Shown here piece by piece: positions 51,901 to 54,080 of a DNA stretch of 64,000 bases; the stretch's first letter is position 1; each line of letters opens with the position of its first letter. The notes beneath the pieces are model-generated. The model saw only the letters and a program-made list of their open reading frames with translations. It ran no database searches and was not told the DNA's origin. The DNA comes from Actinostola sp. cb2023 (lineage: Eukaryota > Cnidaria > Anthozoa > Actiniaria > Actinostolidae). The position numbers were made by a program, and so were the translations under genes. The stretch lies in assembly GCA_033675265.1 (NCBI GenBank), contig JAUJYZ010001110.1:276501-340500 (forward strand). Reading direction: 5' to 3'.

Positions 51901-54080
51901 ATAGAGTAAGCAAACACTCATTGGAGAAAGAAATCCGAAGCAAGTCGCTTTCCAGAGATGAGGGACCTGAAAGGAAACTCGACGAAGTACCACATCCTCT
52001 CGGCGAAGCTACAGACGAAGAAAGCTTTGCGGAAGAAATTCCAGAAGACGACGGTTCTGTGGAATCTGGAGCTCTGAGCGATGCCAGTGATGAATTGACA
52101 CCTCGTTTCTCTTTGAGTAAGGAGGACAATGTTGGCCAAGATAAAGTTCAACAATCATCGAAGCTGGATGAAGAGAAAGTTTCAGTTGAAGACAAATCCG
52201 CAAACCAGTACTCCCAAGATTTCGGGTCACCATCTTCTCATAGAACAAGCAAACCATCATCTGAGAAAGAAGACCAAAGTAAACCGCTGTCTAGAGATGA
52301 AGAAGTCGAGAGAGAACCTGATGTAGTAGCTCAACATCGTCTCAGTGAAGCTACAGATGAAGAGAGTGTCGCGGAAGAGCTCCCAGAAGAGGAACCCTCT
52401 TTGGAAACTGGTGCTTTGAGCGACACGGATAATAAACTAACTCCTCTGTTCTCCAGTAAGGAAGAAAAGCTACTTTCAAAGGACGAGGAAAAGAAACCTG
52501 AATTCGAAGAAAAAGACAATGAAATCCAAGATTCTGTAAATAAGAAAGCGTTCGAAGATAAAGACCAGTTACGAGTTCAACAAGCAGATAAAATTGCTCA
52601 TGATCTCTCGGGTACCTTAATTAATGAGGCAGTGACTTGCATTACAAGTTTATACGACGAACAGCGTCACAGACCAACTTCTCTACAATTACCTGTTGGG
52701 CTGCAGCAAAGACCCGTTGTGGAAGAGCCTGGCGAATCCGAAACCAAAGCTAATTCAGAAAAAGAAGATTCGTTCAATGAATGGGGGAAAGCACCTGAAG
52801 GTGGTTTTGAGATTTCCGAGGGTGAGGATTTGTCAATATCCGAAAAATTGTCTTTCTCTGATGACGAGGGATCGTCACCTCTGCTCGATTTGAAGCCCTT
52901 GGTTCCTGCTACTCCAAGAGACAAAGCAGACCAAAGTTCGGAATCGAAAATTGAAGAAACAGAGGCAATTAAACCAACAAAGGATAAAAAAGTACAGAGC
53001 GAGGCAGTGATTGGTCAGCTTTCGGAAGACCTCTTGAAAGAGGCTGCCTCCAAAATGATTGCATTGATGCGCAACAAGCAGGCAAAGTTGAAAGCTTCAG
53101 AAGAAACCGAACAGGCCGAGAAAAAAGAACCGCCTAAAAGTCCACCTCTTCACAGCCCAGAACTCAGTCCTCAACAGCGAGGATTTGATAAGTTTTTGGC
53201 CGTTCACCGATTTCCTGATGGCATTCTGAAACAGATCAGTCCACCGGGAAGTCCAACAAAGGACGATTCAGCTTTTGATGGAATTGAACTCGCAAATAAA
53301 CTGAGCCAATTAAAGTTGCTTCACGACGAACTAGGGGCAGAGTTGGGTGAGGACGATGACGACGACGACGAAGACTTTGTAGTAAATACTAATAAATCAC
53401 TTGAGTTACCGACGGACAAAGAGGAGTATGGACCACCAAGCGGTCAGTCGATACCCATCATCGTGCCTCACAACCCCGATGAAGTCATCCCTGTAGTAGC
53501 TACATCTTTAACAGCATTCTACCATCACAAGAAGACAGGGGGGTCACTAGGAAGCCTCACGCCACCACTGGAATTCTCAGAGAGCAACATCGACGACGAC
53601 GATCCTGATTCGAAAATGAAACAAGCCTACCGCCGAATGATCTTCGACTTGACGGGAGAAGTGTTCCGTGACGTTCTTAACGAAGAATCTCCACCCGCGC
53701 GGCCAATTTGGATGAAACCACGACGTCGCCGGAAAAATCGTTTCTACCACACCCTTTCCCCAATGACAGACGAGCACGATTATTTACCAATCGTGCAGCA
53801 ACGCGTTCTTGATTTAGTAGGTCTGGGCAACGAGAGACCGAACTTAGACACTTTGCGACGCAAAACACCATTAAAAGTAGGAAAGAAAGACTTTGTAGAC
53901 GCTGTTTTAATTCAGGAGTTACGCGAAGAGGAACCTCAGTGGGTCGACTACGACGACGACGAGTTAGCTGTGAAATTCCAAGTCGCGGACGCCATCTTTG
54001 AATCGTTGATGTCCGAGACCATCATGGTGTTAAACGCAGTGCAACGACGAAAGGAATCGAAACGAGATATATGTAGATGA
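5292..54080 (+). CDS. CEP350: CEP350 homologue (gene span, 34 exons traced)
   Basis: CEP350 is a very large scaffold of the centrosome and ciliary basal body. In vertebrates it anchors CEP43 (FOP), takes part in centriole and microtubule anchoring, and binds microtubules through a CAP-Gly domain. Exons were joined by GT-AG sites and phase, giving about 3,020 residues against 3,117 in human. The order matches human throughout: the N-terminal WDALSQTK-like motif; RHYD plus a basic helix; RIQAIRSTAAALKHRLEQEA; an IQ motif (IQAAYRGYSAR); MSPGSL...SVSLAQQETVSLAQILK; PFSGEESFSKFT...REKALK; LTQREQKLMRRK; RIRELREQL; SDFEVSES; and the C-terminal block (IFDLTGEVF, PIWMKP, VLIQELREEEPQWVDYDDDE). The first coding exon is not found. 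Phase breaks between 30276 and 33469, and one base is missing near 51571. No CAP-Gly domain is encoded at the expected place. The poly(A) signal is at 54972. Confidence 0.95.
5336..6023 (+). other. CEP350 intron 1
   Basis: AT-rich intron. Apart from the minus-strand candidate exon at 5590-5790 I see nothing assignable. A short plus-strand string near 5490-5590 (TDLAESISESVLQCIAVS) looks protein-like but its phase does not fit CEP350. Confidence 0.5.
5590..5790 (-). CDS. Candidate upstream exon of the same membrane protein
   Basis: The minus strand reads IISQQSQFPDNQALISAFDT, then FISGIFWPKNQKYVRDFHTE and MIGAIETIIETKRKHFL, which looks like protein rather than AT-rich noise. A possible acceptor (TTTGTGTCAG) lies near 5795. 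A weak GTTTAG donor after HFL would leave phase 2, which is the phase needed by the exon at 5176. The family is unknown. The boundaries are guesses. Confidence 0.3.
6024..6582 (+). CDS. CEP350: CEP350 exon 2
   Basis: Acceptor TTTACTTTAG, donor GTATTG, 559 nt, phase 0 to 1. It begins LEAVEARIQEANLGRR, which continues the N-terminal helix. The rest is polar and serine- and arginine-rich, low in conservation as in human. Past the donor the frame runs only to a stop at 6612. Confidence 0.85.
6694..6945. mobile_element. MITE-like element, copy 1 of a 250-bp pair
   Basis: The ends are inverted (TTTGCAAAATAGTTGACAC and GTGTCAAGCTATTTTGCAAA). It is nearly identical, in the same orientation, to 9661-9916. 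It is noncoding. Confidence 0.8.
7155..7540. repeat. Two copies of a 26-bp motif
   Basis: TACGTGAAATGCGGGATCCC followed by TGTGGT occurs at 7155 and again at 7512 in the same orientation. The spacer is single-copy. The copies may be ends of decayed elements. Confidence 0.6.
7607..8957. mobile_element. Large foldback element with arms of about 525 bp
   Basis: The left arm (about 7612-8137) is the near-exact reverse complement of the right arm (about 8432-8955), with a spacer of about 295 bp. Landmarks are CACAGGTAGCCCAAGCTCAG near 7620, matched by CTGAGCTTGGGCTACCTGTG near 8935, and ACCGGGGAGGGACAGAGGTA near 8112, matched near 8435. No transposase is encoded. The high arm identity means recent insertion or ongoing arm-to-arm correction. 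Confidence 0.9.
8963..9037. repeat. Tandem duplication of about 38 bp
   Basis: CTGATAGCGAGCGACAAAGT followed by CGCGAGAAT occurs twice, directly to the right of the foldback element. Confidence 0.85.
9661..9916. mobile_element. MITE-like element, copy 2 of a 250-bp pair
   Basis: A direct copy of 6694-6945 with the same inverted ends and a slightly longer G run near 9830. The two copies bracket a 2.7-kb block that includes the large foldback at 7607-8957. Confidence 0.8.
10067..10147 (+). CDS. CEP350: CEP350 exon 3
   Basis: Acceptor TCTCTAACAG, donor GTTAGT, 81 nt, phase 1 to 1. It encodes EALARLKKRIKKQKERT, matching human LEKLKERIRKQWE. The donor is also the first base of the large minisatellite. 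Confidence 0.88.
10145..18748 (+). repeat. Giant 40-bp minisatellite, about 215 copies
   Basis: An 8.6-kb head-to-tail array fills most of CEP350 intron 3. Each unit runs ATGGTTAGTATACATTGTTC then TGTACTTGGAACCATTGTTC. Most units are identical. Variation is mainly short deletions, insertions and partial units (near 11142, 11330, 11520, 11815, 12225, 12762, 13570, 15298, 16090, 16450, 17315, 17900, 18435), with rare substitutions such as GTTCTT at 14217. The first unit overlaps the exon end: exon ...GATG|GTTAGTATAC against unit CATG|GTTAGTATAC. The unit is not a multiple of three and is not coding. Confidence 0.98.
18745..18953 (+). repeat. 82-bp repeat bordering the minisatellite
   Basis: Two and a half copies of an 82-bp unit that combines the minisatellite core (CTGTACTTGGAACCATTGTC) with CTCCACAGAACCATGAAGTG and a TACATGTACATGT stretch. 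The donor-like GTTAGT of the 40-bp unit is GTTACT here. This looks like a separate higher-order amplification at the right edge of the array. Confidence 0.9.
18954..19251. mobile_element. MITE with long inverted ends
   Basis: The ends are GCTATTTCAAAAAAGGTTGA and its exact complement, and the inverted match extends further in (GAATGTTGAATGACGATTGG against CCAATCGTCATTCAACATTC). It is about 298 bp, noncoding, and flanked by ACA on both sides. Confidence 0.85.
19479..19601 (+). CDS. CEP350: CEP350 exon 4
   Basis: Acceptor TATCTTTAG, donor GTATTA, phase 1 to 1. It ends KRKVVTAAPPTGYKG, matching the human KVRKV...APPAPVYKG motif. Confidence 0.88.
19749..19907 (+). CDS. CEP350: CEP350 exon 5
   Basis: Acceptor AATATTAG, donor GTAATA, phase 1 to 1. 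It encodes GFSIPNTVTVPSK and a polar basic stretch. Phase and the GYKG-FS join agree with human. Confidence 0.85.
19955..20060 (+). mobile_element. tRNA-derived SINE head
   Basis: CACTTGGTAGAGTATTGGGC resembles a tRNA A box and GAGGTTGTGAATTCAGTCCC resembles a B box, at about the right spacing (30-35 bp). An AT-rich tail follows. It is not a functional tRNA, because the anticodon arm and acceptor stem do not form. Confidence 0.6.
20181..20466. mobile_element. GCGGTGTT-rich MITE, copy 1
   Basis: It starts GAGGGGGGCATTGGGG and ends CCCCAATGTCCCCCTC as inverted ends. It is flanked by the 6-bp direct repeat CTTAAA (20175-20180 and 20467-20472). The interior repeats GCGGTGTTGCGGTGTT. The second copy is at 63511-63806. 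Confidence 0.85.
20620..20994 (+). CDS. CEP350: CEP350 exon 6
   Basis: Acceptor GACTGTTTCAG, donor GTAAGG, 375 nt, phase 1 to 1. It contains ITPFSWRTGLETVKKVLG, resembling the human TPSWRKGQ... segment, then an acidic serine-rich tail (VLSEEKLASEDRVLAG). Confidence 0.88.
20995..21444 (+). repeat. CEP350 intron 6 with CAG and AGT trinucleotide repeats
   Basis: GCAGCAGCAGCAGCAGCAGC with CAACAG variants at 21110-21160, then AGTAGTATGGTAGTAG-type repeats to 21285. The remainder is unremarkable AT-rich intron. Confidence 0.85.
21445..21531 (+). CDS. CEP350: CEP350 exon 7
   Basis: Acceptor TGTCATCTCAG, donor GTATGT, 87 nt, phase 1 to 1. It encodes DDEDEPVKQVKPKLDSFSEN. Weakly conserved; placed by phase and strong splice sites. 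Confidence 0.8.
21575..21740 (+). repeat. 38-bp tandem repeat, about 4 copies
   Basis: The unit is ACATATACACGTACTGTATG followed by TACAATAGCTACATGT, repeated in CEP350 intron 7. Confidence 0.92.
21850..22185 (+). repeat. Tandem repeat of about 118 bp, 3 copies
   Basis: Each copy carries AATGTAAGTAATCTCTG, TCCAAATCTAAATTCTCC and GAGAATTTGGATTTTGATC. Each unit holds a small internal inverted pair (AAATTCTCC with GAGAATTT). Each also begins with a donor-like GTAAGT. Confidence 0.88.
22297..22371 (+). CDS. CEP350: CEP350 exon 8
   Basis: Acceptor TATTAATTAG, donor GTATGT, 75 nt, phase 1 to 1. It is strongly basic (EKEEHKAKKGKSKPKKKMSP), a possible microtubule- or nucleic-acid-contacting patch. 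It ends HKSPG, echoing the KLSSG end of the previous exon. Confidence 0.8.
22540..22883 (+). repeat. 45-bp tandem repeat carrying copies of the 3' splice site, 7 copies
   Basis: The period is 45 bp (CCCCTAAGTG at 22581, 22626, 22671 and so on). Each unit contains TTGTACTATAG or TTGTACTCTAG followed by ACACTCCCCTCCCCCC. The array ends exactly at the true acceptor TTGTACTCTAG|GCACTTCCCCCCC of exon 9. So each unit copies the intron-exon junction, including exon-like sequence. Confidence 0.95.
22884..22933 (+). CDS. CEP350: CEP350 exon 9
   Basis: Acceptor GTACTCTAG, donor GTATGA, 50 nt, phase 1 to 0. It encodes GTSPPTVQRHYDVDKVK, matching human ERHYDTDEVRQY. Confidence 0.9.
23170..23690 (+). repeat. 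16-bp minisatellite, about 32 copies
   Basis: The unit is GACAAGGGCATTGTGT with C/T and A/G variants (GCGTTGTGTGACAAGG, GTATTGTG) in CEP350 intron 9. The HNALVTQCP-type minus-strand frames are artefacts. Confidence 0.96.
23797..23895 (+). CDS. CEP350: CEP350 exon 10
   Basis: Acceptor TTGTTCAG, donor GTAATT, 99 nt, phase 0 to 0. It is a highly charged helix (KYMEKKMKDRKEKLREDKML then GRKKRLE) matching the human VRQYIVRQQEERKRKQNEEK region. Confidence 0.92.
23995..25866. mobile_element. 1.9-kb inverted-repeat element with a repeated TAGTCTCCGCAACA motif
   Basis: The outer ends are inverted: AAATTGAGGGAAAGTTAAAG plus TGCTATAA near 23997, and its complement near 25837-25866. A second inverted pair, ATTCCACAGTA near 24155 and TACTGTGGAAT near 25812, lies inside. 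Between them TAGTCTCCGCAAC or its complement occurs about ten times (near 24330, 24493, 24662, 24682, 25047, 25060, 25409, 25427, 25624, 25794). No transposase frame is seen. It fills CEP350 intron 10. Confidence 0.75.
25933..26070 (+). CDS. CEP350: CEP350 exon 11
   Basis: Acceptor TTTGGTACAG, donor GTTAGT, 138 nt, phase 0 to 0. It starts ELYNKQKKIL, matching human RLQELYRKQKEAF. Confidence 0.9.
26167..26523 (+). repeat. 52-bp tandem repeat carrying copies of the 3' splice site, about 7 copies
   Basis: Each unit contains GTGGCTGCAATCTTACATTG, TATTTCTATGCTTTGC and TCATTGTAG|TTTTG. The array ends exactly at the exon 12 acceptor TCATTGTAG|TTTTACTCCC. Every unit is therefore a near-exact decoy of the branch, polypyrimidine and AG region plus the first four exon bases. 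Confidence 0.95.
26524..26557 (+). CDS. CEP350: CEP350 exon 12 (34-nt microexon)
   Basis: Acceptor CATTGTAG, donor GTAATG, phase 0 to 1. It encodes FYSQDASESEKG. Its phases connect exon 11 to exon 13. Small size and the decoy acceptors upstream make its usage worth testing. Confidence 0.7.
26575..27430 (+). repeat. 89-92-bp tandem repeat, about 9 copies, with GAT microsatellite
   Basis: The unit contains GATGATGTATTACAATGTAC, TTGGTGAGAAGGTACAATAA, GTGCAGGTAGGTACGGTAGC and ATGTTGATAGTACAATGTAG. Some copies carry an extra GGTGTGTTGTAATGC insert. It lies in CEP350 intron 12. Several internal GGTGAG and AGGTAGGT strings resemble donors. Confidence 0.93.
27431..27644 (+). repeat. Short GATGATGGCAATGATGATAG duplication
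   Basis: Two to three copies of GATGATAGTTTGAGTTGATG between 27470 and 27540, followed by single-copy intron up to exon 13. Confidence 0.75.
27645..27920 (+). CDS. CEP350: CEP350 exon 13
   Basis: Acceptor TTTCCACCCAG, donor GTGAGT, 276 nt, phase 1 to 1. It encodes ESTDVASFTGLPTLPQRNKN and an acidic serine-rich run (SSEISVESLDEDHIVSSG). Supported by splice sites and continuous phase. Confidence 0.85.
28028..28522 (+). repeat. 81-bp tandem repeat, 6 copies
   Basis: The unit contains CTATGGGGGAGGGGGGTGGT, AATCCATGAGTTGGCCAACA and TTACAATTGTACATTGTATT. The period of 81 is a multiple of three, which produces long minus-strand frames (LLANSWITTPLPHSYNT). It lies in CEP350 intron 13 and I do not regard it as coding. 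Confidence 0.95.
28657..28722 (+). CDS. CEP350: CEP350 exon 14
   Basis: Acceptor TGATTCTGTAG, donor GTATTT, 66 nt, phase 1 to 1 (KHDYSGWSEASPSAAHPSHS). Placed by phase; conservation is low. Confidence 0.78.
28925..29075 (+). repeat. 75-bp duplication
   Basis: ACATCTACAATGTACATACA through TTTGCCCTGGTTTTG occurs twice in a row in CEP350 intron 14. Confidence 0.92.
29176..29373 (+). CDS. CEP350: CEP350 exon 15
   Basis: Acceptor GTCCATTAG, donor GTTACT, 198 nt, phase 1 to 1. RTERIQAIRSTAAALKHRLE is a clear match to human LDRIEALKATAASLSSRIES, followed by EQEAKRLG for ESEAKKLAG. Confidence 0.95.
29386..29565 (+). repeat. (CCTT)n microsatellite
   Basis: About 175 bp of nearly pure CTTC tetranucleotide directly after the exon 15 donor. 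LPSFLPSF and KEGRKEGR frames are artefacts. Confidence 0.97.
29747..29796 (+). CDS. CEP350: CEP350 exon 16
   Basis: Acceptor TTCTTTGAAG, donor GTAAGC, 50 nt, phase 1 to 0, encoding GVSNLHEQAESFLNDKL. The acceptor is AAG rather than CAG or TAG, but phase fits on both sides. Confidence 0.8.
30013..30276 (+). CDS. CEP350: CEP350 exon 17: IQ motif
   Basis: Acceptor TTGTTCTTCAG, donor GTGAGG, 264 nt, phase 0 to 0. It has a canonical IQ motif (AATRIQAAYRGYSARQGLHW, pattern IQxxxRGxxxR), a calmodulin- or EF-hand-binding helix, then a Ser/Asp-rich stretch (DSDASSESNLSDVETAYSHE). Its phase 0 end does not fit the next exon found. Confidence 0.92.
30385..30665. repeat. Two short imperfect hairpins
   Basis: GAAGATAAACATGGTTTCA (30389) pairs with TGAAACCATGTTTATCTTC (about 30445), with an A-rich loop. 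AACCATTGGAAATT...CCAATGAATTTCCAATG (30550-30650) forms a second palindromic patch. Both are small inverted-repeat elements in intron 17. Confidence 0.7.
30735..31800 (+). repeat. ATC-rich degenerate trinucleotide region
   Basis: About 1 kb of ATCATC, CATTATC and ATTATTATAATCACC words. A 60-bp single-copy block (GCTGCCATAAAGATTGTGGT then CGTGATCCTTAGTAACAACA) is duplicated at 31211 and 31691, so larger segments were duplicated too. Confidence 0.85.
31801..31990 (+). repeat. (TTA)n and (CTA)n microsatellites
   Basis: Pure TTA trinucleotides at about 31803-31875 pass into CTA/ACT trinucleotides to 31988. More ACT repeats lie at 32025-32045. Confidence 0.95.
32310..32890. repeat. Diverged direct repeats around CCGTTCCTAA...TTAAGAACGG
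   Basis: AAGAACGGAGCCGAAAATAC with AGTGATTTGTT and CAACTGGCCATAT at 32338-32402 recurs at 32805-32870. Each copy starts with a small palindrome (CCGTTCCTAA...TTAAGAACGG). Two similar elements inserted about 470 bp apart, noncoding. Confidence 0.7.
33057..33112 (+). CDS. CEP350: Candidate small CEP350 exon (unplaced)
   Basis: It lies between TCGTTGTAG and GTAAGG and reads MSVINIYLRNLSNMRQNQ in the only open frame. Its end phase (1) fits exon 18. Its start phase (2) does not fit exon 17, so a further exon would be needed upstream, or it could be a first exon of a shorter transcript starting at its own ATG. Similarity to human is not evident. Confidence 0.3.
33120..33430 (+). repeat. Purine-rich GAAA/GGAA tract
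   Basis: About 300 bp of A- and G-rich degenerate sequence (GAAAGAAAGAAGAAAAAAAA and similar) just upstream of exon 18. Confidence 0.85.
33469..33731 (+). CDS. CEP350: CEP350 exon 18
   Basis: Acceptor TATCTTCTGCAG, donor GTAGAT, 263 nt, phase 1 to 0. It is acidic (HITEERPHDPVAIDEENDTA, STEEDHDDYVK). Joining to exon 19 is in phase. The frame runs on to 33920 past the donor, so intron retention is possible. Confidence 0.8.
33866..33978 (+). repeat. Duplicated 50-bp block, inverted relative to the 55-bp array
   Basis: ACGCATGCGTCAGGCCCATT, TTCACAGTGCAATAACAGAC and CTTGTGCTT occur twice. They are the reverse complement of the 55-bp units at 34135-34640, so the whole 33866-34640 region can fold back. 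Confidence 0.85.
34135..34640 (+). repeat. 55-bp tandem repeat, about 9 copies
   Basis: The unit holds GACGCAAGCTTAGGCACAAG, CACAAGAGGTCTTATTTCAC and TGTGAAAACGGCCCT. Internal units are almost identical and the two right-most copies are diverged, which is the usual pattern of central homogenisation. Confidence 0.95.
34805..34915 (+). CDS. CEP350: CEP350 exon 19
   Basis: Acceptor TTGTTCCAG, donor GTAAGT, 111 nt, phase 0 to 0 (RSPSADRSYSISSYGIPSPS...). Ser/Pro-rich. The frame stays open past the donor to 35152. Confidence 0.85.
34916..35307 (+). other. CEP350 intron 19, TTG-rich
   Basis: AT-rich, with TTGTTGTTGT-type degenerate repeats at 35165-35300. Nothing else seen. Confidence 0.6.
35308..35556 (+). 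CDS. CEP350: CEP350 exon 20
   Basis: Acceptor ATTACCATTAG, donor GTAATT, 249 nt, phase 0 to 0. RMSPGSLDHRMMAELNRLEF then EESVRQLTDIERTKSVSLAQ and TVSLAQILK is nearly word for word the human MSPGSL...SVSLAQILK segment, a strongly diagnostic block. Confidence 0.97.
35557..35945 (+). other. CEP350 intron 20
   Basis: Single-copy intron; no repeat or element recognised. Confidence 0.6.
35946..36035 (+). CDS. CEP350: CEP350 exon 21
   Basis: Acceptor TTGTCTTCAG, donor GTGCGT, phase 0 to 0 (AKQVSYAKEMEALQLKAKQE...). Coiled-coil; continues the LKAEQEALESQRQLEE region of human. Confidence 0.92.
36120..36230. repeat. Small inverted-repeat element of the GAACCTCT type
   Basis: TCGAACCTCTGTACAACGGC at the left and its partner ending AGAAGAGGTTCGACTGT at the right, with an internal GGCCGTTGTGTAGAGGTGGC copy. 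Related strings occur at 28510 and 55670-55850. Confidence 0.65.
36243..36350 (+). CDS. CEP350: CEP350 exon 22
   Basis: Acceptor TGTAATTAG, donor GTACTG, phase 0 to 0 (VRHAAMTSSINAQESVAKVT...). Ala-rich helix. Confidence 0.9.
36380..36600 (+). repeat. GGAAG/GAAA purine tract
   Basis: GAAGGAAGGGAGGAAGG-type degenerate repeats at 36390-36500 and A-rich runs at 36540-36585 in intron 22. Confidence 0.8.
36675..36728 (+). CDS. CEP350: CEP350 exon 23
   Basis: Acceptor TTTGACAG, donor GTAAAA, 54 nt, phase 0 to 0, encoding AQTEASRATTESAKRVEE. Its Ala/Thr/Glu heptad style matches exons 22 and 24; exons 22-24 look like duplicates of one helical unit. Confidence 0.88.
37029..37486. mobile_element. MITE with TAA target duplication, GTTTCACGAAA-rich
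   Basis: The ends are AGGCCTTGTTACACGGTGAA and its complement, flanked by TAA on both sides (37026-37028 and 37487-37489), as expected for PIF/Harbinger-type transposition. The interior is packed with inverted and direct copies of GTTTCACGAAA and TTTTTCGTGAAAC, plus a partial end copy near 37340. No coding capacity. Confidence 0.85.
37542..37906 (+). CDS. CEP350: CEP350 exon 24
   Basis: Acceptor TTAATTTGTAG, donor GTAAGG, 365 nt, phase 0 to 2. An Ala-rich helix (ARTEAARTLLEAANQQVADV) is followed by an Arg/Ser-rich stretch (RSSLDSRSRSSYSRGSYTDE) like the YSASYDSYSESSGYKNHDRR part of human. Confidence 0.92.
37914..38100 (+). repeat. CTCTTCCTTCCCC minisatellite
   Basis: About 13 copies of a 14-15-bp pyrimidine unit directly downstream of the exon 24 donor. 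Confidence 0.93.
38147..38361 (+). CDS. CEP350: CEP350 exon 25
   Basis: Acceptor CTATATTCTAG, donor GTACGA, 215 nt, phase 2 to 1 (SVRTASPDRPYSPENIDGSF...). Acidic and Ser-rich. Confidence 0.88.
38362..38801 (+). other. CEP350 intron 25
   Basis: Contains a small inverted pair (AATATATCGTGATTTG near 38428, CAAATCACGATATTTT near 38470) and a second pair around 38510 and 38640 (ATCATTCACATTAT, ATAATGTGAATGAT). Otherwise unremarkable. Confidence 0.6.
38802..38977 (+). CDS. CEP350: CEP350 exon 26
   Basis: Acceptor TGGTTTATAG, donor GTATGG, 176 nt, phase 1 to 0. YSMIYEESM and LILPSEGHRRRSIGK match human YSLKFDESM and LLPSESHRRFNMEK. Confidence 0.95.
38985..39440 (+). repeat. GATGAT-rich degenerate region
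   Basis: TGATGATGATG, GAGTGATGATG and GATGATTGTGATGATGAGTG words across intron 26. Confidence 0.9.
39482..39526 (+). CDS. CEP350: CEP350 exon 27 (45 nt)
   Basis: Acceptor CTCTTTTACAG, donor GTAAGT, phase 0 to 0, encoding DENPDKHLTESLHEK. Leads in phase into the PFSGEESFSKF block. Confidence 0.85.
39602..39930 (+). repeat. (CCTT)n/(CTTT)n microsatellite
   Basis: About 280 bp of CCTT units changing to CTTT at 39880-39930 in intron 27. A second CCTT array in the same gene is at 29386. The frames through it are artefacts. Confidence 0.97.
39970..40230 (+). CDS. CEP350: CEP350 exon 28
   Basis: Acceptor CATTTCCAG, donor GTGAGT, 261 nt, phase 0 to 0. NTPFSGEESFSKFTSDMVKL, REKALKDNTKAEMEWLELQK and MRDKGADDAMPFLKKRQRDV match human almost continuously. 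Confidence 0.97.
40231..40765 (+). other. CEP350 intron 28
   Basis: Mostly single-copy. A short C run lies at 40688-40703. Confidence 0.6.
40766..40921 (+). CDS. CEP350: CEP350 exon 29
   Basis: Acceptor TTTCTTTAG, donor GTACTG, 156 nt, phase 0 to 0. AEIKYLMAANRAARFDRRLL matches human AEIKRLQEANKAARKERQLI. Confidence 0.96.
41015..41300 (+). repeat. TCATCA-rich region with 43-bp repeat, 3 copies
   Basis: CATTTGCTACCAGTCATTGT then CATCATTATCAACATCACCA recurs at 41165-41290 within ATC-rich intron 29. Confidence 0.85.
41361..41689 (+). CDS. CEP350: CEP350 exon 30
   Basis: Acceptor TTTCTTTCCAAAG, donor GTTAGA, 329 nt, phase 0 to 2. Variable acidic region, then SIVMQQLKKLKSQSSER for human SSIMQKLKKMRSRMDEK. 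The frame runs on past the donor to 41759, but the next conserved words (LTQREQKLM) lie in phase at 49044. Confidence 0.93.
41709..41938. mobile_element. MITE-like inverted repeat next to the exon 30 donor
   Basis: AGATGGCGGATCAGTATATT then TTACCCAGTAATCCTTTGCG at 41711-41752 is inverted at about 41895-41938 (CGCAAAGGATTACTGGGTAA then AATGTACAGCCGCCATG). Confidence 0.75.
43846..44101. mobile_element. Perfect 122-bp palindrome with 12-bp spacer
   Basis: The arms at 43846-43967 and 43980-44101 are exact reverse complements. The spacer is CTATACAATGCG. The outer end reads CATAGTACATAAGAGGTTCT. No mismatch was found by eye. It could be a foldback MITE or a recent inverted duplication. Confidence 0.95.
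44420..44690. mobile_element. Foldback element, arms about 110 bp
   Basis: TACAGCAATATGCAGAAATT, TACATATATATCAAA and TTATGGGATGGTTACGCTGA in the left arm pair with TCAGCGTAGCCATCCCATAA, TTTGATATATATGTA and AATTTCTGCATATTGCTGTA in the right arm. The spacer is about 40 bp. The arms are imperfect. Confidence 0.88.
44938..45085. mobile_element. Small inverted-repeat element
   Basis: AAAAGTTAATGTGCTATAAA with TTACCCATAAA at the left pairs with TTATGGGTGATTTATAGCAC and GTTAACTATC at the right. Confidence 0.7.
48600..48975 (+). repeat. 22-bp minisatellite, about 15 copies
   Basis: The unit GACTGACTGACTGAAGAGGA plus AC repeats nearly perfectly, with one 23-bp variant near 48858. It lies about 70 bp upstream of the exon 31 acceptor. 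Confidence 0.95.
49044..49234 (+). CDS. CEP350: CEP350 exon 31
   Basis: Acceptor ATCCTTATAG, donor GTAAGA, 191 nt, phase 2 to 1. RYLTQREQKLMRRKHEGEDL and IEWERRLEEEEDKL match human KFLTKREQKLMQRRQHAEEL and LEWKRRLDAEEAEI. Confidence 0.97.
49405..49488 (+). CDS. CEP350: CEP350 exon 32
   Basis: Acceptor TTTATTCAG, donor GTAATG, 84 nt, phase 1 to 1 (EDDLSNMAPDRSRESLSPEV...). Confidence 0.88.
49489..49889 (+). repeat. CEP350 intron 32 with duplicated flank around a small palindrome
   Basis: TTGAGTATAGCGTCTTTT, TACATTGATATG and ACAAAGAATGTTAATCCCA occur at 49564-49622 and again at 49720-49802. Between them lies a TACCCTGGGTT...AACCCAGGGTA palindrome. This looks like an insertion with a long flanking duplication. 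Confidence 0.75.
49890..50047 (+). CDS. CEP350: CEP350 exon 33
   Basis: Acceptor CCCACTCACAG, donor GTACAA, 158 nt, phase 1 to 0. SDVETRIRELREQLQQRERE and KEKKRQKRAMLHEEEESLRK match human SDIEGRIRALKDELRKRKSV and KEQKKRQKERLKAQEASLIK. Confidence 0.97.
50048..50544 (+). other. CEP350 intron 33
   Basis: Single-copy except a short hairpin (TTGCAGAAGTAGGA...TCTACTTCTGCAA near 50275-50308) and repeated GTTGCGCGCAACGTT near 50309 and 50356. Confidence 0.6.
50545..54080 (+). CDS. CEP350: CEP350 exon 34 (last, 3.5 kb) with internal frameshift
   Basis: Acceptor ATTTCTTTCACAG, stop TGA at 54078-54080. The exon begins AVERILQKTKENRERPDTES and contains three 23-residue repeats (50647-50853), Ser-rich RSG(S/T)ES repeats (51138-51300), the conserved SYTSDFEVSESPKSN (human YSEDFEVSS), and three units of about 105-113 residues (51541-52500). 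Two related helices follow (LSGTLINEAVTCITSLYDEQ and LSEDLLKEAASKMIALMRNK, like human LLKVFVKDTVNQLQQIKKTR). The C-terminal domain closes it (IFDLTGEVFRDVLNEESPPA, PIWMKPRRR, VLIQELREEEPQWVDYDDDE, FQVADAIFESLMSETIMVLN). One base is missing at about 51571-51576; as written, the frame stops at 51606, losing about 825 residues. No CAP-Gly domain is present between the SDFEVS motif and the C-terminal domain, where human has it. Confidence 0.95.
50647..50853 (+). repeat. Coding tandem repeat, three 69-bp (23-residue) units
   Basis: Unit heads are ESIPDKSSSSEGAFEEL, DSIPDKSALGEGALKGL and ESIPDRSSSSESLLKGL, at 50647, 50716 and 50785. The exact 69-bp spacing keeps the frame. Confidence 0.95.
51541..52500 (+). 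repeat. Coding tandem repeat, three units of about 320-340 bp
   Basis: Units start at about 51541, 51858 and 52196. Shared words are SQYSQ(D/E)F, PSSHR, SLEKE, LSRDE, EATDEESxAEE(I/L)PE and (S/T)GALSD...LTP. Unit 1 carries the one-base deletion: TCAC-TTCTTCTCAC against TCACCATCTTCTCAT in unit 3. Confidence 0.93.
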
